From JADHLJ01 sp038116915 (GTDB lineage: Bacteria; Pseudomonadota; Alphaproteobacteria; Thalassobaculales; Thalassobaculaceae), in the NCBI GenBank assembly GCA_038116915.1, contig JAYOEU010000116.1, positions 1 to 14,613 of the forward strand: DNA of 14,613 nucleotides. The letters are read 5' to 3'. The notes under the pieces were generated by a model. The model worked only from the letters and a program-made list of their open reading frames with translations, was not told the DNA's origin and searched no databases. The position numbers and the translations under genes are program-made. Below are positions 6,485-14,273 of this stretch, in pieces; position 1 is the first letter of the stretch; each line of letters starts with the position of its first letter.

Positions 6485-9400
6485 ATGCATCTTCTGGCGG
6501 CCACGCCGGGCCGGGCCACCGACGGTGCCGAAGCTGTCGATCTCGCTCAAAGTCCGGGCGAGATCGTCATCCTTTCCGCTGCCGATTCGGATCTTGCCTG
6601 CCTCGCCCAGGCGCAATCCCGGCTCCTCTCGCGGGACGGTGACGCCGTGCCTGCGGTCCGTCTCGCCAATCTTCTGCAACTCGCGCACCACCTCTCCGTT
6701 GATCTCTATGTCGAGACGGTGATCGCCGAAGCGCGGCTGGTCATCGTCAGGCTGATCGGCGGTTTCGGCTATTGGCCCTATGGCATCGAGCAGATCGCCG
6801 CCGTCGCCCGGGAGAAGGGAATAGCGCTTGCCGTCATTCCCGGAGACGACAAGCCCGACGCCGGCCTGATGGCGCATTCGACGCTTGACGGCGAGGCGGT
6901 TCGGCGGCTCTGGGGTTTCCTGGTTCAGGGCGGCGTGGAGAACGCAACCGCGCTCCTCAACTATGCGAGCCATCTGATCGGCCGTGCGACGGTATGGACG
7001 GAACCCGCGCCGCTGCTTGGCGCGGGGCTCTATTGGCCGGATCTGGAGCTGCCGGGTCTCGGCGATATCCGGGCGCGCTGGACCGCCGGCCGGCCGGTTG
7101 CCGGGATCGTCTTCTATCGGGCTCTGGTACAGGCGGGAAACCTGGGGCCGGTGGATGCATTGATCGCGGCGCTTGCGAAAAGAGGCCTGAACCCGCTTCC
7201 GATCTATGTATCCAGCCTGAAGGACACGGCCTCCGCCGATCTGGTATCCAGCACCCTCGCCGCCGTGGATGCCGCCGTCATATTGAACGCCACGGGCTTC
7301 GCGGTCTCAAAACCCGGCGCCGAGCGATCCGCGACGCCGTTCGATGCCGCTGACTGTCCGGTGATCCAGGTAATCTTCTCGGGCAGTGACCGTGGGGGCT
7401 GGGAGGCGTCCAGTTCCGGCCTGTCCGCCCGGGACATCGCGATGAATGTCGCGCTTCCCGAAGTCGATGGCCGGCTGATGTCGCGGGCGGTGTCCTTCAA
7501 GGCGGAAGCCCGGTTCGATGCGCCGACCCAATGTTCCATCGTTGCCTATGAACCCGTCGCCGACCGCATCGCCTTCGTTGCCGATCTCGCCGGCAATTGG
7601 GCCCGGCTTCGCGGAACCGCGCCGCCGGACCGCCGCATCGCGCTGATCCTCGCAAATTATCCCAACAAGGACGCCCGGATCGGCAACGGTGTCGGACTGG
7701 ATACGCCGGCGAGCACCGTGCGCGTGCTACGCGCATTGTCGGACCACGGCTATTCGGTGCAGGGCCGGCCGGATGATGGCGAAACACTCATGGCGAGGCT
7801 GTTGGAGGGACCGACCAACGCACGGGCGAGAGAAGGACGAAGGACCGGGAAAATCGTGCTTCCACTCGATGAGTATCGGGCTTTTTTCACCACCCTTCCG
7901 GCCGAAGTTCAGACTGAGGTGATGGAGCGGTGGGGTGAGCCGGAGACGGATCCCTTCGTGATCGCCGATGGCTTTGTCCTGCCGGCGCACGAATTCGGAA
8001 ATGTCGTGGTCGCGGTGCAACCCGCGCGCGGCTACAACATTGATCCCAAATCGACCTATCACGACCCGGCCTTGGTGCCTCCGCACGGCTATCTGGCGTT
8101 TCATGCCTGGTTGAGGCGCACATTCGATGCCCTCGCGGTGGTTCATCTCGGTAAGCACGGCAACCTCGAATGGCTTCCCGGCAAGGCCTTGGCGCTGTCG
8201 CCGGCGTGTTATCCCGAAGCCGCGCTGGGCGCGTTGCCGAACCTCTATCCCTTCATCGTCAATGATCCGGGCGAGGGTACGCAGGCCAAGCGCCGGGCCG
8301 GGGCCGTCATCATCGATCATCTGACGCCGCCGCTTACCCGGGCGGAGACCTATGGCCCACTGCGGGATCTTGAGGCCCTCGTCGATGAGTATTACGAAGC
8401 CTCCGGTTTGGATCCCCGCAGATTGGCGTTCCTGTCGGACCGGATCCTCGATCTGGTGGAGCGACTGCGGATCGATTTGGATTGCGGAATCCTGGAAGCC
8501 GACAACCAGGCTGAAAAGCTGACCAAGCTTGACGCCTACTTGTGCGAATTGAAGGAAATGCAAATCCGCGACGGGCTGCATGTGTTCGGCGAGACACCAG
8601 ACAGCACGTTGCTCGATGATCTGTTGGTTGCGCTTCTGCGAACCCCGCGCGGCACCGGCCAAGGGGCCGACGCTTCGCTGCACCATGCTTTGGCCGCGGA
8701 TCTGGAACTGGAGGATTTCAATCCGCTGGATTGTATGATGGCTGAACCTTGGTCCGGCTCGCGGCCCGAGCAACTGGAACGCATCGACGAAGAGGCTCCC
8801 TGGCGGAGCAACGGGGATACAGTCGAACGTCTCGAATTGCTGGCCCGTGCACTGGTTGCCGGAACCACCTTGGCCGAGCCGGGCTGGGCGCGGACCCGAG
8901 CCGTGCTGGAATACCTCGAAGCGTCCCTAAAGCCCGCGACCCTGTCCTGCGGGACGCAGGAGATCGACGGATTGATGCGCGGTCTCGACGGACGCTTCGT
9001 GCCTCCCGGCCCCTCGGGCGCGCCGAGCCGCGGACGGCCCGAGGTGCTGCCGACCGGGCGGAATTTCTATTCGGTCGATACCCGGGCGGTGCCGACACCC
9101 GCGGCCTGGCATCTGGGCTGGAAATCCGCTGGATTGGTTCTCGATCGTCATCGCCAGGAGCATGGCGAATGGCCCCGCCGGATTGCCCTGTCGGCATGGG
9201 GAACTGCCAATATGCGGACCGGCGGAGACGATATTGCCCAGGCCCTGGCCTTCATCGGGGTTCGTCCGGATTGGGAGCCCGCCTCGGGGCGCGTGACCGG
9301 ATTCGAGGTCCTGCCGCTTTCGGTCCTGGACCGCCCGCGCATCGATGTGACATTCCGGATCTCAGGGTTTTTCCGCGACGCCTTCCCCTACCAAATCGAT

Positions 9401-10264
9401 CTTCTGGATTCCGCGTTCCGGGCGGTCGCGGAGCTGGAGGAGCCGGATGATATGAATCCCCTGGCGGCGGCCGTACGGCGCGATGCCGCCGCCCTCGCGG
9501 AGTCCGGGAACGATCCGGACGAGGCCCGGCGGCGGGCGGCGTTCCGGGTCTTCGGCTCGAAACCCGGAGCCTATGGCGCGGGCATGCAGGCGCTGATCGA
9601 TGAAGGTATCTGGGAAAGCGACGAGGATCTCGCGTCGACCTATCTGGCCTGGGGCGGCCATGCCTATGGTGACGGCGCCGAGGGCGCGGATGAACGCGGT
9701 CTGTTCCAAACCCGGCTTTCCAGGACCGAGGTGGTTCTGCAAAACCAGGACAACCGGGAGCACGATCTTCTGGACTCCGACGACTACTATCAGTTCCAGG
9801 GCGGCCTCGCGGCGTCGGTCCGGTATTTTTCTGGCGCGCAGCCGGCGGTTTATCACGGCGATCATTCCCGCCCCGAAACGCCGCGCGTCCGGACCCTCGA
9901 CGAGGAGGTGGCGCGGATCGTCAGAGGCCGGGTCGTCAATCCGAAATGGATCGCGGGTGTCATGCGTCACGGCTACAAGGGGGCCTTCGAAATGGCGGCG
10001 ACGGTCGATTATCTGTTCGCCTTCGCGGCAACCGCCCGCTGTGTCCGTGACCATCAGTTCGATGCCGTGTTCGAGGCCTTTCTGGAGGATCCGGCGGTTT
10101 TGGCGTTTCTGGAACGCCACAACCCCGACGCCCGCGTGGACATCGCCCGGCGGCTTGCCGAGGCGGCGCGCCGTGGTCTCTGGCGACCGGGCCGCAACAC
10201 CACATCCGGCAGGCTTGAAACCCTCGGCGCGCGGGGACCGCTCAGAGTTTCAGAAACGGACTGA
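6485..10264 (+). CDS. cobN: Cobaltochelatase large subunit CobN
   Basis: A 1259-residue protein, full length for CobN. It is the chelating subunit that binds hydrogenobyrinic acid a,c-diamide and Co2+, working with CobS and CobT. The N-terminus (MHLLAATPG, then QSPGEIVILSAADSDLA) is the family start, so the ATG at 6485 is well supported although its ribosome site is weak. Conserved segments include HLGKHGNLEWLPGK (starting at residue 554), a region equivalent to the metal/tetrapyrrole-binding part of the related BchH/ChlH subunits, and the C-terminal half with SAWGTANMRTGGDDIAQAL, ISGFFRDAFPYQIDLLD and SDDYYQFQGGLAASV. The reading frame is open throughout, with no sign of decay. It is 12 bp after cobW and so shares the riboswitch-controlled transcript. 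Its last 23 bp overlap the 3' end of chrR on the other strand. Confidence 0.97.
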   Translation: MHLLAATPGRATDGAEAVDLAQSPGEIVILSAADSDLACLAQAQSRLLSRDGDAVPAVRLANLLQLAHHLSVDLYVETVIAEARLVIVRLIGGFGYWPYGIEQIAAVAREKGIALAVIPGDDKPDAGLMAHSTLDGEAVRRLWGFLVQGGVENATALLNYASHLIGRATVWTEPAPLLGAGLYWPDLELPGLGDIRARWTAGRPVAGIVFYRALVQAGNLGPVDALIAALAKRGLNPLPIYVSSLKDTASADLVSSTLAAVDAAVILNATGFAVSKPGAERSATPFDAADCPVIQVIFSGSDRGGWEASSSGLSARDIAMNVALPEVDGRLMSRAVSFKAEARFDAPTQCSIVAYEPVADRIAFVADLAGNWARLRGTAPPDRRIALILANYPNKDARIGNGVGLDTPASTVRVLRALSDHGYSVQGRPDDGETLMARLLEGPTNARAREGRRTGKIVLPLDEYRAFFTTLPAEVQTEVMERWGEPETDPFVIADGFVLPAHEFGNVVVAVQPARGYNIDPKSTYHDPALVPPHGYLAFHAWLRRTFDALAVVHLGKHGNLEWLPGKALALSPACYPEAALGALPNLYPFIVNDPGEGTQAKRRAGAVIIDHLTPPLTRAETYGPLRDLEALVDEYYEASGLDPRRLAFLSDRILDLVERLRIDLDCGILEADNQAEKLTKLDAYLCELKEMQIRDGLHVFGETPDSTLLDDLLVALLRTPRGTGQGADASLHHALAADLELEDFNPLDCMMAEPWSGSRPEQLERIDEEAPWRSNGDTVERLELLARALVAGTTLAEPGWARTRAVLEYLEASLKPATLSCGTQEIDGLMRGLDGRFVPPGPSGAPSRGRPEVLPTGRNFYSVDTRAVPTPAAWHLGWKSAGLVLDRHRQEHGEWPRRIALSAWGTANMRTGGDDIAQALAFIGVRPDWEPASGRVTGFEVLPLSVLDRPRIDVTFRISGFFRDAFPYQIDLLDSAFRAVAELEEPDDMNPLAAAVRRDAAALAESGNDPDEARRRAAFRVFGSKPGAYGAGMQALIDEGIWESDEDLASTYLAWGGHAYGDGAEGADERGLFQTRLSRTEVVLQNQDNREHDLLDSDDYYQFQGGLAASVRYFSGAQPAVYHGDHSRPETPRVRTLDEEVARIVRGRVVNPKWIAGVMRHGYKGAFEMAATVDYLFAFAATARCVRDHQFDAVFEAFLEDPAVLAFLERHNPDARVDIARRLAEAARRGLWRPGRNTTSGRLETLGARGPLRVSETD

Positions 10265-10883
10265 GCATCCGTCCAACCAGACCGGTCAGTTTGACCGGCC
10301 CGTCGGCGACCACGAGACACAGGCATGGCCCGTCGGAATCGGCCACGGGACCATGCGAGATGTCGGCATCCGCGCGGCATACGTCTCCGGGCCCATAGTG
10401 TCCGCGGCTATCCGTGAAACCGCCTTGTAAGACCAGCGTCAACTCTTCGCCCGTGTGCGTATGATTCGGAATCGATACGCCTGGCTGGATGCGAAGAAGC
10501 GAGGCCGAAAAGTGATCGTCTTCGGCGATCATCTCGATTTCCTCGATACCCCTGGCGCGCCGGGTCCAGGAATTTTCCCTGATCCGTCCCTCCACGAAAC
10601 TCGAGAGCGGCAGACGGGCGTCACCGGCGTCACTAGGTGCCGGCCTTGGCCGCGCGTTCCCATCGCCCAGGCCGGCCAGCGCGGCTTCAAGCGCATCGGC
10701 CGCCATCGGGATCGGATCGATGGTTTCCAGATAGGCGCCGCCGATGGTTTCGTACGTCGCCACCTCGCGTCGGCACTGATCGCAAAAACTGAGATGGGCT
10801 GCGACCAGCAACGCCACGGGCCGAGGCAGGGACCCGGAGGCGTAGTCGACAAGCAGATCTTCCTGAACATGAAAACGGGGCAT
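10242..10883 (-). CDS. chrR: ChrR-family zinc anti-sigma factor with cupin domain
   Basis: A 213-residue protein with two parts. The N-terminal anti-sigma domain has the zinc motif H5, H30, C34, C37 (HX24HX3CX2C). The C-terminal cupin domain (about 95-205) keeps the metal ligands H141, H143, E147 and H177, the positions I recall for Rhodobacter sphaeroides ChrR; C187 and C189 are also present. In that organism ChrR holds the ECF factor RpoE inactive until singlet oxygen or related stress causes its release. The start ATG (10883-10881) has GGAG overlapping the rpoE stop, 6 bp from it, so the genes are cotranscribed and probably coupled. Tail to tail it overlaps cobN by 23 bp. All metal ligands being intact, it should be functional. 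Confidence 0.93.
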   Translation of the reverse strand: MPRFHVQEDLLVDYASGSLPRPVALLVAAHLSFCDQCRREVATYETIGGAYLETIDPIPMAADALEAALAGLGDGNARPRPAPSDAGDARLPLSSFVEGRIRENSWTRRARGIEEIEMIAEDDHFSASLLRIQPGVSIPNHTHTGEELTLVLQGGFTDSRGHYGPGDVCRADADISHGPVADSDGPCLCLVVADGPVKLTGLVGRMLSPFLKL

Positions 10884-10889
10884 GGCTCG

Positions 10890-11429
10890 TTACTCCAAAT
10901 CCTCTAATTCCCGGCGCAGGCGCAGCAGGGCGAGGCGAATGCGTGATTTGACGGTGCCGAGCGGGAGTGACTTTTCGGAGGCGATTTCGCGGTGCGACAT
11001 GTCGTCGAAAAAGGCCATCCTGACAAGCACGGCCTGTTCCTCCGGCAGAATGGTGATTGCGGTGCGCAGTCTTGCGTCCTGCTGACGGCGCAGGACCGGC
11101 TGGTCCGCGGGTTCGGGCGCGGGTCCGGTCAACGAGGGGTCATTCGGGTCGAATTCCGGTCTGTTGTCGCGGCGAATCCGGTCGATCCGCTTGTTTCTGG
11201 CGATGGTGAAGATCCAGGTGCTGGCGGCGGCTTGGCGCGAATCGAAGCTTGCAGCCTTGCGCCAGACCATCAGCATGGTCTCCTGCACCACTTCCTCCGC
11301 CGTGCGCTCGTCGGTGCCGAGGCGCATGATGTAGGACTTGAGTCTCGGGGCAAAATGCGCGAACAAACCGGCGAATGCCGTCCGGCTTTGATCACGCGCG
11401 ATGGCCTCGATCATTTCCTCGAGAGACAT
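10890..11429 (-). CDS. rpoE: ECF RNA polymerase sigma factor, RpoE (ECF11-like)
   Basis: A 179-residue group-4 sigma factor. Region 2 spans about residues 10-90, with the polymerase-binding and -10-recognition segments VVQETMLMVWRKAASFD and STWIFTIARNKRIDRIRRD. Region 4 spans about 115-175 with the helix-turn-helix around SHREIASEKSLPLGTVKSRIR. I chose ATG 11429-11427, where GGAGCAAGG lies just upstream and the protein starts directly before region 2. The frame stays open for another 146 codons upstream, but that part has no sigma-like sequence and runs past the promoter. chrR, its presumed anti-sigma factor, follows 6 bp later. The pair resembles the singlet-oxygen-responsive RpoE-ChrR of Rhodobacter and Caulobacter. 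A matching promoter upstream suggests it activates its own operon. Confidence 0.94.
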   Translation of the reverse strand: MSLEEMIEAIARDQSRTAFAGLFAHFAPRLKSYIMRLGTDERTAEEVVQETMLMVWRKAASFDSRQAAASTWIFTIARNKRIDRIRRDNRPEFDPNDPSLTGPAPEPADQPVLRRQQDARLRTAITILPEEQAVLVRMAFFDDMSHREIASEKSLPLGTVKSRIRLALLRLRRELEDLE

Positions 11430-11559
11430 CCCTTGCTCCGGTCCGATCCCAACGGGCGATTGCCATGGGTTCGGACGTTGTAGAATCAGCGCCGCGCGAT
11501 GCACAAGGGATGGCGCGGCGGAAACGTTCGGAACTGGCATGTGCAGGTATGTCATTCCC

Positions 11560-11589
11560 GTATTACGCGCGCCGGGGGGCGGTGGATCA
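11560..11589 (-). promoter_or_regulatory. Candidate RpoE-dependent autoregulatory promoter of rpoE-chrR
   Basis: On the minus strand TGATCC (11589-11584) is followed after 18 nt by TAATAC (11565-11560). TGATCC is the -35 hexamer I know for Rhodobacter-type RpoE (ECF11) promoters, and the -10 of that class begins with TA. Transcription would start near 11553, giving a leader of about 120 nt before rpoE. The arms ATTCCCG (11554-11560) and CGGGAAT (11591-11597) flank the element symmetrically. Confidence 0.7.
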
Positions 11590-11644
11590 CCGGGAATCGC
11601 GACGTTCTTGCCGGTCGCCATGGTTGCGTCAAATAAATGCCGCA

Positions 11645-11674
11645 TTGTTTCCATTGCATCCTGTTCTCTAGAAT
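11645..11674 (+). promoter_or_regulatory. Candidate sigma-70 promoter of ialB-rlmN
   Basis: TTGTTT (11645-11650), 18 nt, TAGAAT (11669-11674). The -10 agrees with TATAAT at five of six positions, the -35 at four of six. It is placed 50 bp before the ialB start codon. No TGATCC element is oriented toward ialB, so I see no evidence of RpoE control in this direction. Confidence 0.4.
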
Positions 11675-11724
11675 GGCAATTCATCTTCAATGAGATAGAC
11701 AAAAGCCGACCGAGGCACGACGGA

Positions 11725-12246
11725 ATGATACGGCCCGCAGTCACCTTTCTTTCAGTTTTCGTTGCCGCCACTGCATGGATGGTGGTTTCCGCCAGCGCGC
11801 AAGATCTCAAGGAGCTGGGCGGACATGGTAAGTGGACCGCGTATTCCTTTGAGGATCGCGGCAACACGCTCTGTTACATGGCGAGCGCGCCGATAAAGCA
11901 GAGCGGCAAGTACACCAAGCGTGGCGAACCCTACGCCTTGGTCACCAACCGGCCGGCGACCAAGTCCAAGGGCGAGGTGAACTTCGTTGCAGGCTATTCC
12001 TTCAAGGAAGACGCGCCAGTGAAGGTCGTCATCAACAATCAGGCCTTCGAGCTCTTCACGACCGACGATCGTGCGTGGTCTCCGGATAGCTCGACAGACG
12101 CTAATCTTGTGAAAGCCATGGTGCGTGGCAGTAAGATGACGGTTGAGGGCTTGTCGAGCCGGGGTACCGAGACAACGGACATCTATTCCCTGAGCGGTTT
12201 TACCGCGACCATGAAACTGATAGACCGGGCCTGTCCGATCAAATGA
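11725..12246 (+). CDS. Invasion-associated locus B (IalB) family exported protein
   Basis: A 173-residue protein with a clear signal peptide: basic start, hydrophobic stretch 5-21, and an SASA site with likely cleavage after residue 25. The mature part is about 148 residues and starts DLKELGGHGKWTAYSF. The sequence around LCYMASAP, YALVTNRP and TDIYSLSGFTA is typical of alphaproteobacterial IalB-domain proteins. There are only two cysteines in the mature chain, C50 and C170, which could form a disulfide in the periplasm. The family is named after a Bartonella protein linked to erythrocyte invasion, but most members, including those of free-living bacteria, have no established function, so the name should not be read as a virulence claim. 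The ATG at 11725 is the start that gives a signal peptide; GAGG lies 10 bp upstream. Its stop overlaps the rlmN start. Confidence 0.88.
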   Translation: MIRPAVTFLSVFVAATAWMVVSASAQDLKELGGHGKWTAYSFEDRGNTLCYMASAPIKQSGKYTKRGEPYALVTNRPATKSKGEVNFVAGYSFKEDAPVKVVINNQAFELFTTDDRAWSPDSSTDANLVKAMVRGSKMTVEGLSSRGTETTDIYSLSGFTATMKLIDRACPIK

Positions 12247-13382
12247 GCGACGCATCGGCTATACTGGTCCCGGCGGAAAAGTCGGGATCAGTCCGCAAGG
12301 ATCTGATCGGCCTCACACGCGAGGAGCTGACCGCCGAGCTTTCGGCGCTCGGCTTGCCGAAATTTCGCACGGGGCAGGTATGGCATTGGCTGTATCACCG
12401 TGGTGAGACGGATTTCGCGGCGATGACGACCTTGGCCAAGCCCTTGCGGGTCCGTCTGTCCGAGTGTGTCACCGTCAGCCGTCTGGACCCGGCGCGCGAG
12501 CAACGAAGCGTCGACGGCACCATCAAATGGTTGTTTCGATTCACCGACGGGAACGAGGCAGAGACGGTTTATATTCCCGAGGAAGACAGGGGCACGCTCT
12601 GCGTTTCCTCGCAGATCGGCTGCACGCTTACCTGTTCGTTCTGTCATACCGGCACCCAGCGGCTGGTGCGTAATCTGACCGCCGGTGAGATCGTCGGCCA
12701 GGTCATGGCGGCGTTGGATGCCATGGACTCATGGCCATCCAACAAGGAAGGCCGTCCGATCACCAACATCGTTCTGATGGGTATGGGCGAGCCGCTCTAC
12801 AATCTCGACAACGTCGCCGGGGCCTTGAAGGTGATCTCGGACAATGAGGGGATTGCGATCTCGAAGCGCCGGATCACCCTGTCCACATCCGGCGTGGTTC
12901 CGGAGATGCGGCGGTGCGGCCTTGAGACCGGGGTGAATCTCGCGATTTCCCTGCATGCCGTGACCGATTCGGTGCGCGACATCCTGGTGCCGATCAACAA
13001 GAAATACCCGCTCGGCGAGTTGCTCCAGGCCTGTCGGGATTATCCGGGTGTACACAATGCCCGGCGAATCACCTTCGAATATGTGATGCTCAAGGGTCTG
13101 AATGACAGCGTTGCCGATGCCAAGGCCTTGCTGAAGCTGATCAAGGGCATTCCGGCGAAGATCAACCTGATCCCGTTCAATCCGTGGCCGGGCTCGCCCT
13201 ACGAGTGCTCCGATGCGGCGACCATCGATGCGTTCGCCGGGGTGATCATGGCCGCCGGTTACCCCTCCCCCGTCCGCCGCCCCCGGGGAAGCGATATTCT
13301 TGCGGCTTGCGGGCAGCTCAAGTCCGAGAGCCAGCGGTTGCGCAAGCGCGACTGGGAGGCGCAGGCCGCTTCGGTCGGATGA
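12243..13382 (+). CDS. rlmN: 23S rRNA (adenine-2503-C2) methyltransferase RlmN
   Basis: A 379-residue radical-SAM enzyme that methylates C2 of A2503 in 23S rRNA, and in known members also A37 of some tRNAs. The iron-sulfur motif CX3CX2C is at C127, C131 and C134 (CTLTCSFC). The mechanistic cysteines are the conserved C356 (SDILAACGQL, matching C355 of the E. coli enzyme) and C120 (TLCVSSQIGC). Other family marks are GMGEPLYNLDNV, ITLSTSGVVP, NLAISLHAV and the C-terminal RRPRGSDI. The N-terminal domain starts LIGLTREEL and includes FRTGQVWHWLY. The ATG overlaps the ialB stop by 4 bp (ATGA), so the two genes are coupled; this linkage recurs in alphaproteobacteria as far as I recall. Confidence 0.97.
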   Translation: MSDASAILVPAEKSGSVRKDLIGLTREELTAELSALGLPKFRTGQVWHWLYHRGETDFAAMTTLAKPLRVRLSECVTVSRLDPAREQRSVDGTIKWLFRFTDGNEAETVYIPEEDRGTLCVSSQIGCTLTCSFCHTGTQRLVRNLTAGEIVGQVMAALDAMDSWPSNKEGRPITNIVLMGMGEPLYNLDNVAGALKVISDNEGIAISKRRITLSTSGVVPEMRRCGLETGVNLAISLHAVTDSVRDILVPINKKYPLGELLQACRDYPGVHNARRITFEYVMLKGLNDSVADAKALLKLIKGIPAKINLIPFNPWPGSPYECSDAATIDAFAGVIMAAGYPSPVRRPRGSDILAACGQLKSESQRLRKRDWEAQAASVG

Positions 13383-13392
13383 AGAACGCGTC

Positions 13393-14082
13393 CTAGCTGT
13401 TCGGCGTGTCAAAAGCCGCCACGAATTCCGACGACGTGGCGACGCAGCCGAAGACACCATCCTCGATCGTCACCATCCGGACCGCCGCCGCGTGCAGTTC
13501 CGCATCGACGCAGCCGCAACAATCTGACAGCAACAGGCATTCATATCCGCGGTCGTTCGCGTCCCTCAGAGTTGTATGGACACAAACATCGATGGTGTTG
13601 CCGCAAAACGCCAGGTTCCGGATACCGCGAACCGTCAGAAGGTCGGCCAGGTCGGTTCCGTGAAAGGCGCCGTTTGCGCGCTTGTCGACGACCGGCTCGC
13701 CTGGTGCCGGCGTCAGTTCAGGGATGATCTCCCAGCCTGATGTGCCGCGGATCAGTGACGGGCCGTCGGCACCGGACCTGGCGCCGCGGTACCGGTTGCG
13801 GGCCTTACGGAATTGCGGATGGTCGGCATGGTCGGCGCGATATCCTTGGCGTGTATGGATCACGAGGAGCCCCGCCGCCCGGGCCGCCGCAAGCACCGAG
13901 CGGATCGGCCCGATGGGCGCGCGCAATGGGGTGGTGTCGAACCCCATGCGATCCATATATCCACCGGGCGCGCAGAAATCGGTCTGCATGTCGATCACCA
14001 GCACCGCCGTGCGGGCCGGATCGATCGCGCCGCTGATCGGCCAGGGAAACGGGTGAGCGGCAACGGCGGGAAGGGAGGGCAT
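13393..14082 (-). CDS. Isochorismatase-family cysteine amidohydrolase (biuret/ureidoacrylate hydrolase-like)
   Basis: A 229-residue cytoplasmic hydrolase of the isochorismatase superfamily with the catalytic triad D35 (VIDMQTDFC), K134 (VVDKRANGAF) and C167 (NTIDVCVHTT). This triad marks the cysteine-dependent amidases of the family (N-carbamoylsarcosine, ureidoacrylate and biuret hydrolases, nicotinamidase). The spacing and the segments MQTDFCAPGGYMD, SGWEIIPEL and REANDRGYECLLL-like (here LRDANDRGYECLLL) resemble rhizobial biuret hydrolase as I remember it, but the substrate cannot be fixed from sequence. After the nucleophile comes an unusual SDCCGCVD with three cysteines at 188, 189 and 191. 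The gene converges on rlmN with 10 bp between stops and diverges from the Bax-inhibitor gene. The ATG at 14082 has AGGA 11 bp upstream. No urea or pyrimidine-degradation genes are near to suggest the pathway. Confidence 0.88.
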   Translation of the reverse strand: MPSLPAVAAHPFPWPISGAIDPARTAVLVIDMQTDFCAPGGYMDRMGFDTTPLRAPIGPIRSVLAAARAAGLLVIHTRQGYRADHADHPQFRKARNRYRGARSGADGPSLIRGTSGWEIIPELTPAPGEPVVDKRANGAFHGTDLADLLTVRGIRNLAFCGNTIDVCVHTTLRDANDRGYECLLLSDCCGCVDAELHAAAVRMVTIEDGVFGCVATSSEFVAAFDTPNS

Positions 14083-14100
14083 GGGCAGTATTTCCTATAG

Positions 14101-14106
14101 ATTATG
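14101..14106 (-). promoter_or_regulatory. Possible -10 box of the isochorismatase-family gene
   Basis: On the minus strand CATAAT lies 18 bp before the start codon, matching TATAAT at five of six positions, but no good -35 hexamer stands 16-18 bp upstream. A start here would give a leader of only about 10 nt including AGGA. Weak; recorded only because it is the best candidate for this gene. Confidence 0.2.
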
Positions 14107-14205
14107 GCAATTTAAGCGACGTTCTCGGAAACTCCGCAAAGCCGGACGCGGAAAGCGCCGTCGGGCACAATTTTCGAGGAACATAAGATTCAACCCGGCG
14201 GCTCA

Positions 14206-14234
14206 TTGAAAAAAGTGGGAAAAGACACTATTTT
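14206..14234 (+). promoter_or_regulatory. Sigma-70 promoter of the Bax-inhibitor-1 family gene
   Basis: TTGAAA (14206-14211), 17 nt, TATTTT (14229-14234). Both hexamers are good and the spacing is optimal. Transcription would begin near 14241, about 33 nt before the ATG, leaving room for the ribosome site GGAGAGG (14262-14268). Confidence 0.65.
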
Positions 14235-14273
14235 ATGGCCAGTCCGTTCACCTTTTTTCCCGGAGAGGAAAAT

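Larger units (their letters stand above)
11430..11724. other. Divergent intergenic region between rpoE and ialB
   Basis: About 295 bp without a gene that I can support. It holds the rpoE promoter and leader on the left and the ialB promoter on the right. Open frames run through it on both strands, but they are only N-terminal extensions of rpoE and ialB without recognisable protein sequence or signal. I see no RNA gene or repeat beyond the short inverted arms around the rpoE promoter. Confidence 0.6.

Noticed and set aside
5117..6973. A 618-codon open frame on the - strand opposite the riboswitch, cobW and the start of cobN
   Set aside because: It crosses a structured RNA element and two clear genes and has no family-like sequence. 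It is a shadow of the GC-rich coding strand.
10242..11429. A functional link between the RpoE-ChrR stress pair and cobalamin synthesis because they adjoin
   Set aside because: The operons converge and share no regulatory site that I can see; adjacency alone is not evidence.
11401..11724. A 108-codon N-terminal extension of the IalB-family protein
   Set aside because: It would bury the signal peptide and overlap rpoE. The ATG at 11725 gives a normal exported protein.
11430..11867. A 146-codon N-terminal extension of rpoE
   Set aside because: It has no sigma-factor sequence, runs through the rpoE promoter and into the ialB coding region, and a good ribosome site exists at the internal ATG (11429).
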